This document shows positions 35,189 through 42,982 of a stretch of DNA of 61,081 bases, in pieces (position 1 is the first letter of the stretch; every line of letters begins with the position of its first letter). The notes beneath the pieces were generated by a model. It was not told where the DNA came from and did no database searches. It saw only the letters and a list, made by a program, of their open reading frames with translations. The position numbers and the translations under genes are program-made. Origin of the DNA: DASTOB01 sp035720425 (lineage in GTDB: Bacteria > Chloroflexota > Limnocylindria > Limnocylindrales > CSP1-4); NCBI GenBank assembly GCA_035720425.1, contig DASTOB010000161.1, positions 1-61,081 of the forward strand, given 5' to 3'.

Positions 35189-36166
35189 TCAGCGACCGCC
35201 CGGCACGCCGCCGCCGAGTATGGTCTGCAGGCGCGCGGGGTCGATGTTGCCGCCCGACACGACGCACACGATGCGACCCGTTCCCGCCCGGCCTGACAGG
35301 GCCGCAGCGACCGGCGCGGCGCCCGCTCCCTCGGCGACGACCCGATTGCGTTCCATGAGCAGGCCCACGGCCCGAGCGATCTCCTCGTTCGTCGCAACGA
35401 TCGATCCGGCCAGCCGATCGCGGGCGAGGTCGAACATTTGCCCCAGGACGGTCTTGCCGCCGATCCCGTCGGCGAAGGAAGGGCGGAAGTCATCGAGCAC
35501 GACCGGTCGGCCTGCGTCAAGCGCCGCGCGCAACGGTGCCGCCCCGTCGGCCTCGACGGCGAACACCGCGGCGTTCGATCCATGCGACCGGATCGCGCCG
35601 GCGATGCCGGTGCTCAACCCGCCCCCGCCCCACGGGACCAGGATCGTGTCGACGTCCGGCAGGTCCTCGAGGATCTCGAGTCCGATCGTGCCGTTTCCGG
35701 CCTGCACCCGCGGGTCGTCAAACGGGTGGAAGAATGGGCCCTCGACGCCCGGATACGTGCGCTCGCGGTAGGTCTGCCACCAGCGGTCGTAGCTGACGAA
35801 TACGATCCGGGCACCGAGCCGCTCGACCGCGCGCCGCTTCGTGTCCGGCGCCGTGTCCGGCATCACCACCGTCGCCGGGACCCCGAGTCGTCGGGCAACC
35901 CAGGCCACCCCCTGGGCCATGTTTCCGGCGCTGGCCGTCCAGACGCCACCCGCAAGGTCCGCCGGGTCATGGGCGCGGATGGCGTTCGTAGCGCCGCGCA
36001 GCTTGAACGACCCGATCGGCTGGAGGCACTCGAGCTTGAGCCACACCTCGGCCGGCACGTCATCGACATTGAGCCGAATGAGCGGCGTTCGGATGACCCA
36101 TCCCTCGATCGTCCGCCTGGCCGCATCGACGGCGTGTCCGAACTCGGCCAGGTCGGTCGTGCTCAT
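35189..36166 (-). CDS. PLP-dependent serine/threonine dehydratase family protein
   Basis: A 325-residue fold-type II PLP enzyme. The Schiff-base Lys lies in IGSFKLRGATNAI; TASAGNMAQGVAW, VPWGGGGLSTGIAG (phosphate-binding Gly loop) and CVVSGGNIDP complete the catalytic core. No ACT regulatory domain, so it is catabolic. The family includes threonine dehydratase, beta-hydroxyaspartate dehydratase (BhcB) and EutB of ectoine use. The last two are also found next to an ornithine-cyclodeaminase-type gene, as here. GGAGG precedes the ATG; third gene of the minus-strand unit. Confidence 0.9.
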   Translation of the reverse strand: MSTTDLAEFGHAVDAARRTIEGWVIRTPLIRLNVDDVPAEVWLKLECLQPIGSFKLRGATNAIRAHDPADLAGGVWTASAGNMAQGVAWVARRLGVPATVVMPDTAPDTKRRAVERLGARIVFVSYDRWWQTYRERTYPGVEGPFFHPFDDPRVQAGNGTIGLEILEDLPDVDTILVPWGGGGLSTGIAGAIRSHGSNAAVFAVEADGAAPLRAALDAGRPVVLDDFRPSFADGIGGKTVLGQMFDLARDRLAGSIVATNEEIARAVGLLMERNRVVAEGAGAAPVAAALSGRAGTGRIVCVVSGGNIDPARLQTILGGGVPGGR

Positions 36167-36180
36167 CGGGCGAACCTCCG

Positions 36181-37179
36181 TTACAGGTCGACGACGCTGC
36201 CGATGCCGTCGGTTGCGGCGAGCTCGAACACGTGCGCCGCGGCTGCCACGTCCTCGACGCCCAGGCCGAGCGACTCGAATACCGTCAGCTCGTCCACTCG
36301 GGCCCGGCCGGCAACCCGTCCGACGAGGACGTCGCCGAGCTCCCCGGCAATATGGTGCTCATCGACCGCGCCGTCGGCGATGGCGAGGAGCAGGTCGCCG
36401 GCCTCGCGAAGCGCGGCAGCCCGCGAATCGACGATGAACCGTGCGTCCGCGACGGTCGCGGAGTCGAGCTCTCGCGCCACCGGGATGCACGCGCCGACTG
36501 CATTGACGTGCGTGCCGGGGCTGAGCCATTCGCGCCGAACCACGGGGGTGTGCGATGAGGTCGCGGTCACGACGACGTCGGCACCTGCGAGCGCGTCACG
36601 TACGTCCGAAACCGCGTCGACCCGTGCGCTGACCGACCGGTTCGCAGCCAGACGTGCCGCGAGGTCGGCAGCTCGGCTGCCGTGCCGGCTCCAGATCCTG
36701 ATCTCCGCCAGTGGGCGGACCTGCCCGATTGCCTCGGCGTGGGCGGCCGCCTGGGCACCCGCACCGATCACCGCCAGGACGGTCGAGTCGGCCCGAGCGA
36801 GATGGCGCGTCGCGACCGCCGACACGGCGGCCGTGCGGATCTCGGTGATCGAGGTCCCGTCGACGAGCCCGAGCATCCGGCCGGTCCCGGGATCGAGCAC
36901 GGCGACCGCCGCCTGGTGGGTCGGCTCGATCCGCGGGTCCGTGCCGGGGAAGACGGTCACCGCCTTGTACCCGAGCAGGTTCGAGCGTGCCAGGCTGGCC
37001 GGCATGAGGGCGACGGCGCCGGTCCCGTCGCGGGTGTTGAGCACGAGCCGCACCGGCATCTCCACCTCGCCATCGGCGAGCTCCCGGAGCGCACGCTCCA
37101 TGACCTCGATGCACGCGTCGAACGGGAGCAGGCGGCGCACGTCGTCGCCGTTGAGGATCCGGACCGGTCGGCCGGACAC
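36181..37179 (-). CDS. Ornithine cyclodeaminase / mu-crystallin family protein
   Basis: A 332-residue NAD(P)-dependent enzyme: N-terminal dimerisation part with LNTRDGTGAVALMPA and LLGYKAVTVFPG, then a Rossmann fold with VIGAGAQAAAHAEAI and the SITEIRTAAVSAVATRHLA block. The family covers ornithine cyclodeaminase, alanine dehydrogenases, ketimine reductases and iminosuccinate reductase (BhcD). Specificity cannot be read here. It lies 14 bases before the dehydratase gene and one base after the SDR stop, so all three are one operon. Confidence 0.9.
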   Translation of the reverse strand: MSGRPVRILNGDDVRRLLPFDACIEVMERALRELADGEVEMPVRLVLNTRDGTGAVALMPASLARSNLLGYKAVTVFPGTDPRIEPTHQAAVAVLDPGTGRMLGLVDGTSITEIRTAAVSAVATRHLARADSTVLAVIGAGAQAAAHAEAIGQVRPLAEIRIWSRHGSRAADLAARLAANRSVSARVDAVSDVRDALAGADVVVTATSSHTPVVRREWLSPGTHVNAVGACIPVARELDSATVADARFIVDSRAAALREAGDLLLAIADGAVDEHHIAGELGDVLVGRVAGRARVDELTVFESLGLGVEDVAAAAHVFELAATDGIGSVVDL

Positions 37180-37180
37180 G

Positions 37181-37981
37181 TCAGGTCAGGACCGTGCTCG
37201 CGTTGTCGACGACGATGCCCTCGCCGTTGATGAAGCTCGCCGCGTCGGAGGCGAGGAAGTGGACGACGCGGGCGACCTCCTCGGGCTCGCAGATCCGGCC
37301 CTGCGCGGCGGCGACGGCGGTCTCCGACGCATCGACGCCGAGGGCGATGAGTTCGGCCATCTCGCGGATTCCGTGCGGCGTGCGGATGAAGCCCGGGCAG
37401 ACCGCATTGCAGCGAATCCCGCGATCGCGATACTCGACGGCGATCGCCCGGGTGAGCTGGAGGACCGCCCCCTTCGTGGCGCAGTAGGCACTCTCGAGCG
37501 GCGAGGCGGTGAACGACGAGATCGACGCGGTGTTGACGATGGCTCCGCGGCCGGCCGCGAGCATGGCCGGGAGCACCGCCCGCGTGACCAGGAACATGCT
37601 CTTGACGTTGATCGCCATGAGCCGATCCCAATCCTCCTCGCTCGTCTCGTGAAACGCGCGCACGACGACCGTGCCCGCGTGGTTCACGAGCACGTCAATG
37701 CGACCGTGGCGCGCCAGGACGGCGCCGACCGCTGCGTCGACGTCGGGCGATCGGGAGACGTCCGCGTGGGTGAAGGACGCCCGTCCACCCGCGTCCACCA
37801 GGCGTGTCGCGAGCGTGGCCCCCGCCTCATCCTGGATATCGAGGATCTCGACCGTCGCACCAGCTTCGGCGAGAACGCGCGAGATCGCCGCTCCGGCTCC
37901 GCCGGCGCCGCCGCTGACGAGCGCGACACGGCCATCGAGACGCCAGCCGGCGGCGGCCGCGTCAGGTCCTGGTCTGATCAC
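37181..37981 (-). CDS. SDR-family oxidoreductase
   Basis: A 266-residue classical short-chain dehydrogenase. NAD(P) loop VSGGAGGAGAAIS, DVSR acidic loop, NHAGT (usual NNAG), catalytic Ser in NTASISSF and Tyr/Lys in YCATK, then CPGFIRTP. Substrate unknown. GTG start at 37981; the leader of about 50 bases contains GGAGGAAGG and lies below a promoter overlapping the proposed GntR operator. First gene of the three-gene minus-strand operon. Confidence 0.9.
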   Translation of the reverse strand: MIRPGPDAAAAGWRLDGRVALVSGGAGGAGAAISRVLAEAGATVEILDIQDEAGATLATRLVDAGGRASFTHADVSRSPDVDAAVGAVLARHGRIDVLVNHAGTVVVRAFHETSEEDWDRLMAINVKSMFLVTRAVLPAMLAAGRGAIVNTASISSFTASPLESAYCATKGAVLQLTRAIAVEYRDRGIRCNAVCPGFIRTPHGIREMAELIALGVDASETAVAAAQGRICEPEEVARVVHFLASDAASFINGEGIVVDNASTVLT

Positions 37982-38025
37982 CGCGCAAGCGACCCTTCCT
38001 CCCCCGTACCGGCCTCGGTCGCAAG

Positions 38026-38047
38026 TTGACAGTACATGTACGCTGAA
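38026..38047 (+). promoter_or_regulatory. Proposed GntR/HutC operator, copy 1
   Basis: TTGACA followed at once by the perfect palindrome GTACATGTAC (38032-38041) and CTGAA. It lies between the divergent SDR operon and the urocanase-like gene. It aligns without gaps to the copy at 50154-50175 (identical except four positions). Confidence 0.6.
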
Positions 38048-38057
38048 TCGACGTCAA
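38029..38057 (-). promoter_or_regulatory. Promoter of the SDR operon
   Basis: On the minus strand: -35 TTGACG (38057-38052), 17-base spacer, -10 TACTGT (38034-38029). The GTACATGTAC palindrome overlaps the spacer and -10, so a bound regulator would block it. Confidence 0.6.
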
Positions 38058-38094
38058 GACAGGTTCGTGGCCAGCCCGGCCGCCGCGGGGCGCC

Positions 38095-39852
38095 ATGGCC
38101 CGGAACCAGGAGGAGCACGGGTTGGGCGCGGACATCCTCTACTCGGTCAAGGCCGGTCGCGGCCCTGCGTTGCGGGCACGTGGCTGGCGCCAGGAGGTGA
38201 TCCTGCGCCTGCTCGAAAACAACCTCGAGAACGCCGAGCACCCTGAGCAGCTGATCGTGTACGGCGGGATCGGGAAGGCCGCCCGAAACTGGGAGTCGTT
38301 CCACGCCACCGTTGACTCGCTTCTCTCGCTCGAGGACAACGAGACACTCGTCATGCAGTCCGGAATGCCCGTCGCGGTGTTCCGCACGCACCGGCTGGCC
38401 CCACGGGTCGTGATGGCCAACACGAACATCATGAAAGCGACCTGGCCGGTCTTCTACGACCTCCAGGACCGCAATCTCACGATGTTTGCCCAGTACACGG
38501 CCGGGCCGTGGGAGTACATCGGCACGCAGGGTGTGATCCAGGGCACGTACGAGACGCTCAAGGCTGTCGCGCGCCTCCATTTCGGCGGGTCGCTGCGCGG
38601 CCGGATCCTGCTCACGGCCGGGATGGGCGGGATGGGTGGCAACCAGCCGCGGGCGATGCGGATGCACGGCGGCGTGTGCATCTGCGTCGATGTCGATCGC
38701 GAACGGATCGAGAAGCGCATCGCGGTGGGGTACTGCGACGATGTCGTCGAGTCGCTCGACGAGGCGATCGAGCGGGCCGAGCGTGCCGCGGCCATGCAGG
38801 AGCCGCTCGGCCTTGCCCTCGTCGGAAATGCCGTGGACGTACTCGAGGACGTCGTCGCCCGGGGCTGGCAGCCGGACGTCGTGACCGACATGACCCCTGC
38901 CCACGATCCCTTGTCGTACATTCCCGTCGGCCTGTCCGTGGCCGAGGCCGACGATCTGCGCCGGACCGATCGGGAGGCCTACCTCGCCCGGGCCCGCGCG
39001 TCGATGGTCCGGCACCTGACGGCGATGAACACGCTGTACGACCGCGGAATTCAGGTCTTCGAGTACGGCAACAGCATCCGCAAGGAGGCGGCCGACGCCG
39101 GGATGGCCGACGCGATGCGCATCCCCGGGTTCGTCGAGGCGTACATCCGTCCACTGTTCTGCGAGGGCCGGGGCCCGTTCCGCTGGATGTGCGCGTCCGG
39201 AGATCCGGAGGACCTGCGGACGCTTGACGAGCTCGTCCTGGAGCTGTTTCCGGACGACGAGCTCGTCACCGAGTGGATCAACCTCGCCATGCACAACATC
39301 CCGATCGAGGGTCTCCCGGCGCGGATCTGCTACCTCGGCTTCGGCGAGCGGCGAACGTTCGGCCTGAAGGTCAACGAGTACGTCCGGACCGGACGGCTGA
39401 AGGGCCCGGTGGCGTTCAGTCGCGACAACCTGGACTCGGGCTCGATCGTCAACCCGACCTTCGAGTCGGAGCGGATGCTCGACGGGAGCGATCTGATATC
39501 GGACTGGCCGTACATCAACGCGCTGCTCAACACGGCGGCCATGGCCGACCTCGTGGCGATCCAGGCGAACTACTCGATGGGCGAAGCGGTTCACACGGGG
39601 GTGACGATGATCGCGGACGGCAGCGATGAGTCGGACCTGCGCCTTGACGCGTGCCTGACCACCGACTCCGGGATCGGCGTGGTCCGCCACGCCCAGGCCG
39701 GGTACGACATCGCCCGACGCACGGCTGATGCCCGGTTCGCCGAAGCCGGCGTCCGCGTTCCCCTGTGGTGGTCCCGCGAGGCGACCTTCGGCCCGGCTGC
39801 CCCGGTTGCCCCGACCGCCTCGGCCGCCACGCCGGCGCGCCGCGGCCACTGA
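38095..39852 (+). CDS. Urocanate hydratase family protein (hutU-like, altered active site)
   Basis: A 585-residue NAD-dependent urocanase-family enzyme, expected to hydrate urocanate or an analogue in the second step of histidine breakdown. Conserved over the full length: VYGGIGKAARNWESF, GTQGVIQGTYETL, the NAD loop GMGGMGGNQPRA, FCEGRGPFRW and LPARICYLGFGER with the active-site Cys (Cys412). Three usual motifs differ: TDMTPAHDP for TDQTSAHDP, RDNLDSGS (443-450) for RDHLDCGS, and IQANYSMGE (489-497) where HHGGGVGMG is normal. First gene of the plus-strand run; weak ribosome-binding site. Family sure; urocanate as substrate is uncertain, and thiourocanate-type analogues are possible. Confidence 0.88.
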   Translation: MARNQEEHGLGADILYSVKAGRGPALRARGWRQEVILRLLENNLENAEHPEQLIVYGGIGKAARNWESFHATVDSLLSLEDNETLVMQSGMPVAVFRTHRLAPRVVMANTNIMKATWPVFYDLQDRNLTMFAQYTAGPWEYIGTQGVIQGTYETLKAVARLHFGGSLRGRILLTAGMGGMGGNQPRAMRMHGGVCICVDVDRERIEKRIAVGYCDDVVESLDEAIERAERAAAMQEPLGLALVGNAVDVLEDVVARGWQPDVVTDMTPAHDPLSYIPVGLSVAEADDLRRTDREAYLARARASMVRHLTAMNTLYDRGIQVFEYGNSIRKEAADAGMADAMRIPGFVEAYIRPLFCEGRGPFRWMCASGDPEDLRTLDELVLELFPDDELVTEWINLAMHNIPIEGLPARICYLGFGERRTFGLKVNEYVRTGRLKGPVAFSRDNLDSGSIVNPTFESERMLDGSDLISDWPYINALLNTAAMADLVAIQANYSMGEAVHTGVTMIADGSDESDLRLDACLTTDSGIGVVRHAQAGYDIARRTADARFAEAGVRVPLWWSREATFGPAAPVAPTASAATPARRGH

Positions 39853-39869
39853 GCCGCGCGTCGAAGCGA

Positions 39870-41144
39870 ATGACGGCGGCCGGGCCCGTCCCGCGGCCGC
39901 GGGCCGACCTCGTCCTCACTGGCGCGACCGAGGTGCTGACCGTGCCGCCCGATGGCGGCCTCGGCGTCGTGCCCCGTGGGGAGGTGGCGATCTCGTCCGG
40001 CAGGGTCGTGGCGGTCGCGACGCGCGGGACGCTCGCCCGCACGGTCGAGCTCGACGGGGCCCGCGTCATCGAGCTCGACGGCGGGGTCGTCGCCCCGGGT
40101 TACGTCGACGCCCATACGCACGTCGTGTTCGGCGGGTCGCGCGTGGCCGAATACGCCGCCCGAGTGGCCCGCGACGAGGGCCTGGTGACCCGATTGCGCG
40201 AGGCCGGCGAGGCGGGTATTCCGGCGACGGTGGCGGCCACCCGGTCGACGCCCGCGCACGAGCTCGTCGGCTTGGCTTCGGCGCGGGTCGCCGAGATGAT
40301 CGAGCACGGGACCACGACCGTTGAGAGCAAGTCCGGGTACGGGCTCACGACCGCGGCGGAGATCGCGCTCCTCGAGGTCAACCGGGCGATCGCGGCGAGC
40401 CTTCCGGTCCGGGTCGTGTCGACGTTCCTCGGTGCACACGACGTCCCGGCAGGCTCGTCGCGCGCCGCGTATGTGTCGCTCGTCGTCGGCGAGATGATCC
40501 CCGAGGTCGCCTCCCGCGGGCTCGCGGCATTCTGCGACGTGTACTGCGACGAGGGCTACTTCGACCCGCGGGACGCACGCCGGATCCTCGAAGCCGGCAT
40601 GCAGGCCGGCCTGCGCCCGAAGATCCACCTCGACGCGTACTCGCACACCGGCGCCGCCGCGGTGGCCGCCGACCTCGGGGTCGTGTCAGCCGACCATCTC
40701 AACGCGTTGACGGTGGCAGACGCCGTGACGCTCGCGCAGGCGGGCGTCGTCGGAGTCGGTCTGCCGGGCCTCGACTTTGCGGTTGGCCACGACCGACCGG
40801 TGGACCTGCCGGCCTTGCGGGCCGCCGGGATGGAGGTGGCCCTCGCGACGGACATCTGTCCGGCCTGCTGGATGACGTCGATGACCCTTGTCGTCCAACT
40901 GGCCTGCCGTCGCCACGGGCTGTCGATCGAGCTGGCGATCCGCGCCGCAACGCGCGGCGGGGCACGTGCGCTCGGGCTCGGCGACGAGATCGGGTCGCTG
41001 TCGCCCGGATACGCGGCTGACCTTCAGGTCTGGGACCTGCCGGACCACCGCTACCTCGCCTACCGGCTCGGGTCAAACCCGGTCGTGCTCGTCGTGCACG
41101 ACGGCAGGATCGTCGTCGATCGCCGTCGCGACCGCCTGGCGTGA
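39870..41144 (+). CDS. Imidazolonepropionase-like amidohydrolase (hutI-like)
   Basis: A 424-residue metal-dependent amidohydrolase, expected to open the imidazolone ring to N-formimidoylglutamate. Conserved: APGYVDAHTHVVFGGSR, EHGTTTVESKSGYGL, STFLGAHDVP, VSADHLNAL and the C-terminal LSPGYAADLQVW. Two motifs deviate: KIHLDA (251-256) where HutI has KIHADE or KLHAEQ, and ATDICPACW (326-334) where HutI has TDFNPGS-like sequence. Start ATG 39870, 17 bases after the urocanase-like stop. Family sure, exact substrate less so. Confidence 0.88.
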   Translation: MTAAGPVPRPRADLVLTGATEVLTVPPDGGLGVVPRGEVAISSGRVVAVATRGTLARTVELDGARVIELDGGVVAPGYVDAHTHVVFGGSRVAEYAARVARDEGLVTRLREAGEAGIPATVAATRSTPAHELVGLASARVAEMIEHGTTTVESKSGYGLTTAAEIALLEVNRAIAASLPVRVVSTFLGAHDVPAGSSRAAYVSLVVGEMIPEVASRGLAAFCDVYCDEGYFDPRDARRILEAGMQAGLRPKIHLDAYSHTGAAAVAADLGVVSADHLNALTVADAVTLAQAGVVGVGLPGLDFAVGHDRPVDLPALRAAGMEVALATDICPACWMTSMTLVVQLACRRHGLSIELAIRAATRGGARALGLGDEIGSLSPGYAADLQVWDLPDHRYLAYRLGSNPVVLVVHDGRIVVDRRRDRLA

Positions 41145-41163
41145 CGTCCTCGGCCGTGGATCG

Positions 41164-42555
41164 ATGACCGACCTCGAGTTCGAGCACCTGCACCGGCCGG
41201 ACGGCTGGTCGTCACCGGGTCGGCTGACCATCAGCGAGGACGGCCTCGTCGCGACGATCCACGACTCGGAGCCGCCGGGCTGGAGCCCGGCCGAGCGGAT
41301 CACCGGTTTCGCCGTGCCGGGCATGCCGAACCTCCATTCGCACGCCTTTCAGCGCGCGCTGGCGGGTCGGACCGAGCATCGAAGCGGGCGCGACGACCGG
41401 ATCGACAACCTTTGGACCTGGCGAGCGGAGATGTATCGGTTCGTCGGGCGACTGGGCCCTGACGACCTCGAGGCGATCGCGGCCCTCGCCTATCTCGAGC
41501 TCGTGATGGGCGGATTCACGGCGGTCGGCGAGTTCCACTATCTCCACCGCGATCCCGCGGGAGTGCGCTACGCGGATCCGGCCGAGATGACCTGGGCGCT
41601 CGTGTCGGCCGCCCGGGACGTCGGCCTGCCGATCACCGTCCTTCCGGTGCTCTACCGCCACGCCGGACCGGGCAAGCCGGCGGCGCCCGAGCAGTCCCGT
41701 TTCGTGCTAGAGGTCGATGAGGTCGTCGAGATTGCCACGCGAGTGCGCGCCGGGAACCCCGGGCAGGCCTGGTCTGGCATCGCCCCGCACAGTCTCCGGG
41801 CTGTGGACCCGGACGAGCTGCGCGAGCTCGTGGTCGCGTGGGGCGCGGCGGGCGGTGGGCCCATCCACGTGCACGTTGCGGAGCGTCCCGAGGAGGTCGC
41901 CGATGTCCGGGCGGCCCACGGCGTACCGCCACTGCGCCTGCTGGCCGATACGATCGGGATCGACGCCGGCTGGACGCTCGTTCACGCTACGCACGGTGAG
42001 CCCGACGAGCACGGCGCGGTTGCCCGCTCGGGTGCGACGGTCGCGCTCTGCCCGATGACGGAGGCGACGGTCGCCGACGGCCTGTTCCCCCTGGTCCGTT
42101 ACGCCGGAGCCGGCGGGCGATGGGGGATCGGGACTGACAGCCACTACACAACGGATGTCTCCGTCGAGCTGCGCATGCTCGAGCTCGGGCAGCGCCTCCT
42201 CGAGGGCCGGCGCAATCCCCTGGTTACGGAGTCCGCCGGGCCGGTCGCGCATGCGGGACGGGTGCTCTTCGATGCCGCGCTCTCGGCCGGGGAGGCGTCC
42301 CTCGGTCAGCCGGTCGGTGCGATCAAGCCCGGGGTTCGGGCCGACCTGGTCGTCCTCGATCCGACCGCGACCGTGCTGGCCGGGCACGGCCCGACCACGG
42401 CCCTTGACGCCTGGATCCTCTCGGGGGGCGGCGCGTCGCCCGTGCGCGACGTCATGATCGCCGGACGATGGGTCGTCCGGGACGGGCACCATGGCTCGGA
42501 GGACGGCATCATCGAGCGGTATCGTCGGACTCTGCGGCGCCTGGCCGAGACATGA
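41164..42555 (+). CDS. hutF: Formimidoylglutamate deiminase
   Basis: Removes ammonia from N-formimidoyl-L-glutamate to give N-formyl-L-glutamate. The 463-residue amidohydrolase closely follows the HutF pattern: GMPNLHSHAFQRALAGRTE, NLWTWRAEMYRFV, AEMTW context, GIAPHSLRAV, HVHVAERPEEV, LVHATHGEP, CPMTEATVADGLFP and GIGTDSHYTTDVSVELRMLE. Metal ligands are all present, in contrast to the two preceding genes. The next enzyme of this route, N-formylglutamate deformylase (HutG), has no recognisable gene in the window. Confidence 0.93.
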   Translation: MTDLEFEHLHRPDGWSSPGRLTISEDGLVATIHDSEPPGWSPAERITGFAVPGMPNLHSHAFQRALAGRTEHRSGRDDRIDNLWTWRAEMYRFVGRLGPDDLEAIAALAYLELVMGGFTAVGEFHYLHRDPAGVRYADPAEMTWALVSAARDVGLPITVLPVLYRHAGPGKPAAPEQSRFVLEVDEVVEIATRVRAGNPGQAWSGIAPHSLRAVDPDELRELVVAWGAAGGGPIHVHVAERPEEVADVRAAHGVPPLRLLADTIGIDAGWTLVHATHGEPDEHGAVARSGATVALCPMTEATVADGLFPLVRYAGAGGRWGIGTDSHYTTDVSVELRMLELGQRLLEGRRNPLVTESAGPVAHAGRVLFDAALSAGEASLGQPVGAIKPGVRADLVVLDPTATVLAGHGPTTALDAWILSGGGASPVRDVMIAGRWVVRDGHHGSEDGIIERYRRTLRRLAET

Positions 42556-42565
42556 GGAGCGAACG

Positions 42566-42982
42566 ATGAGCGACGTCGCGGCCGATCCGATCGTCGAGCA
42601 GCCTGCACCCGAGGCGATCGAGGCACGCGTCCGCCTCCGGCTCGGGCCGGCCGATGCACGGTACGGCACGGATCTCGTCGCCGGGGCGACGGCGCTCGCG
42701 CTGTTCGGCGACCTCGAGACGGAGCTCGCCCTGCGCATCTACGGTGACGAAGGCCTGTGCGTGGCGTATCACTCGGTCGAGTTCCTCGCTCCGCTCCGCG
42801 CGGGCGACTTCGTCGAGGGACGCGCGTGGGTCGTCGGGCGCGGCCGGACGAGCCGCCGCGTGCGGGCAGAGCTCCATCGAGTCCTCGCCGCCGGCCCGGA
42901 TGGCGTCGGCGGTCCGCTCGACTCGCCCGTCCTGGCCGTCCGCGCCGAAGCCACGATCGTGTCCGGCAGGCGACCGGCGTGA
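42566..42982 (+). CDS. 3-aminobutyryl-CoA ammonia-lyase-like hotdog protein
   Basis: A 138-residue single hotdog-domain protein. The stretch RLRLGPADARYGTDLVAG, LALFGDLETELALRIYGDEGL and SVEFLAPLRAGDFVEG follows the layout of Kal, the 3-aminobutyryl-CoA ammonia-lyase of lysine fermentation, which makes crotonyl-CoA and ammonia. GAGGAG precedes the ATG by six bases. Its stop overlaps the start of the acyl-CoA ligase (GTGA) and the B12 mutase follows, so a CoA-bound beta-amino substrate made by those enzymes is plausible. A thioesterase of the hotdog fold is the main alternative. Confidence 0.72.
   Translation: MSDVAADPIVEQPAPEAIEARVRLRLGPADARYGTDLVAGATALALFGDLETELALRIYGDEGLCVAYHSVEFLAPLRAGDFVEGRAWVVGRGRTSRRVRAELHRVLAAGPDGVGGPLDSPVLAVRAEATIVSGRRPA

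Noticed and set aside
35438..38029. An 863-residue plus-strand frame across the dehydratase, cyclodeaminase and SDR genes
   Set aside because: Shadow of three clear minus-strand enzymes; no recognisable domain.
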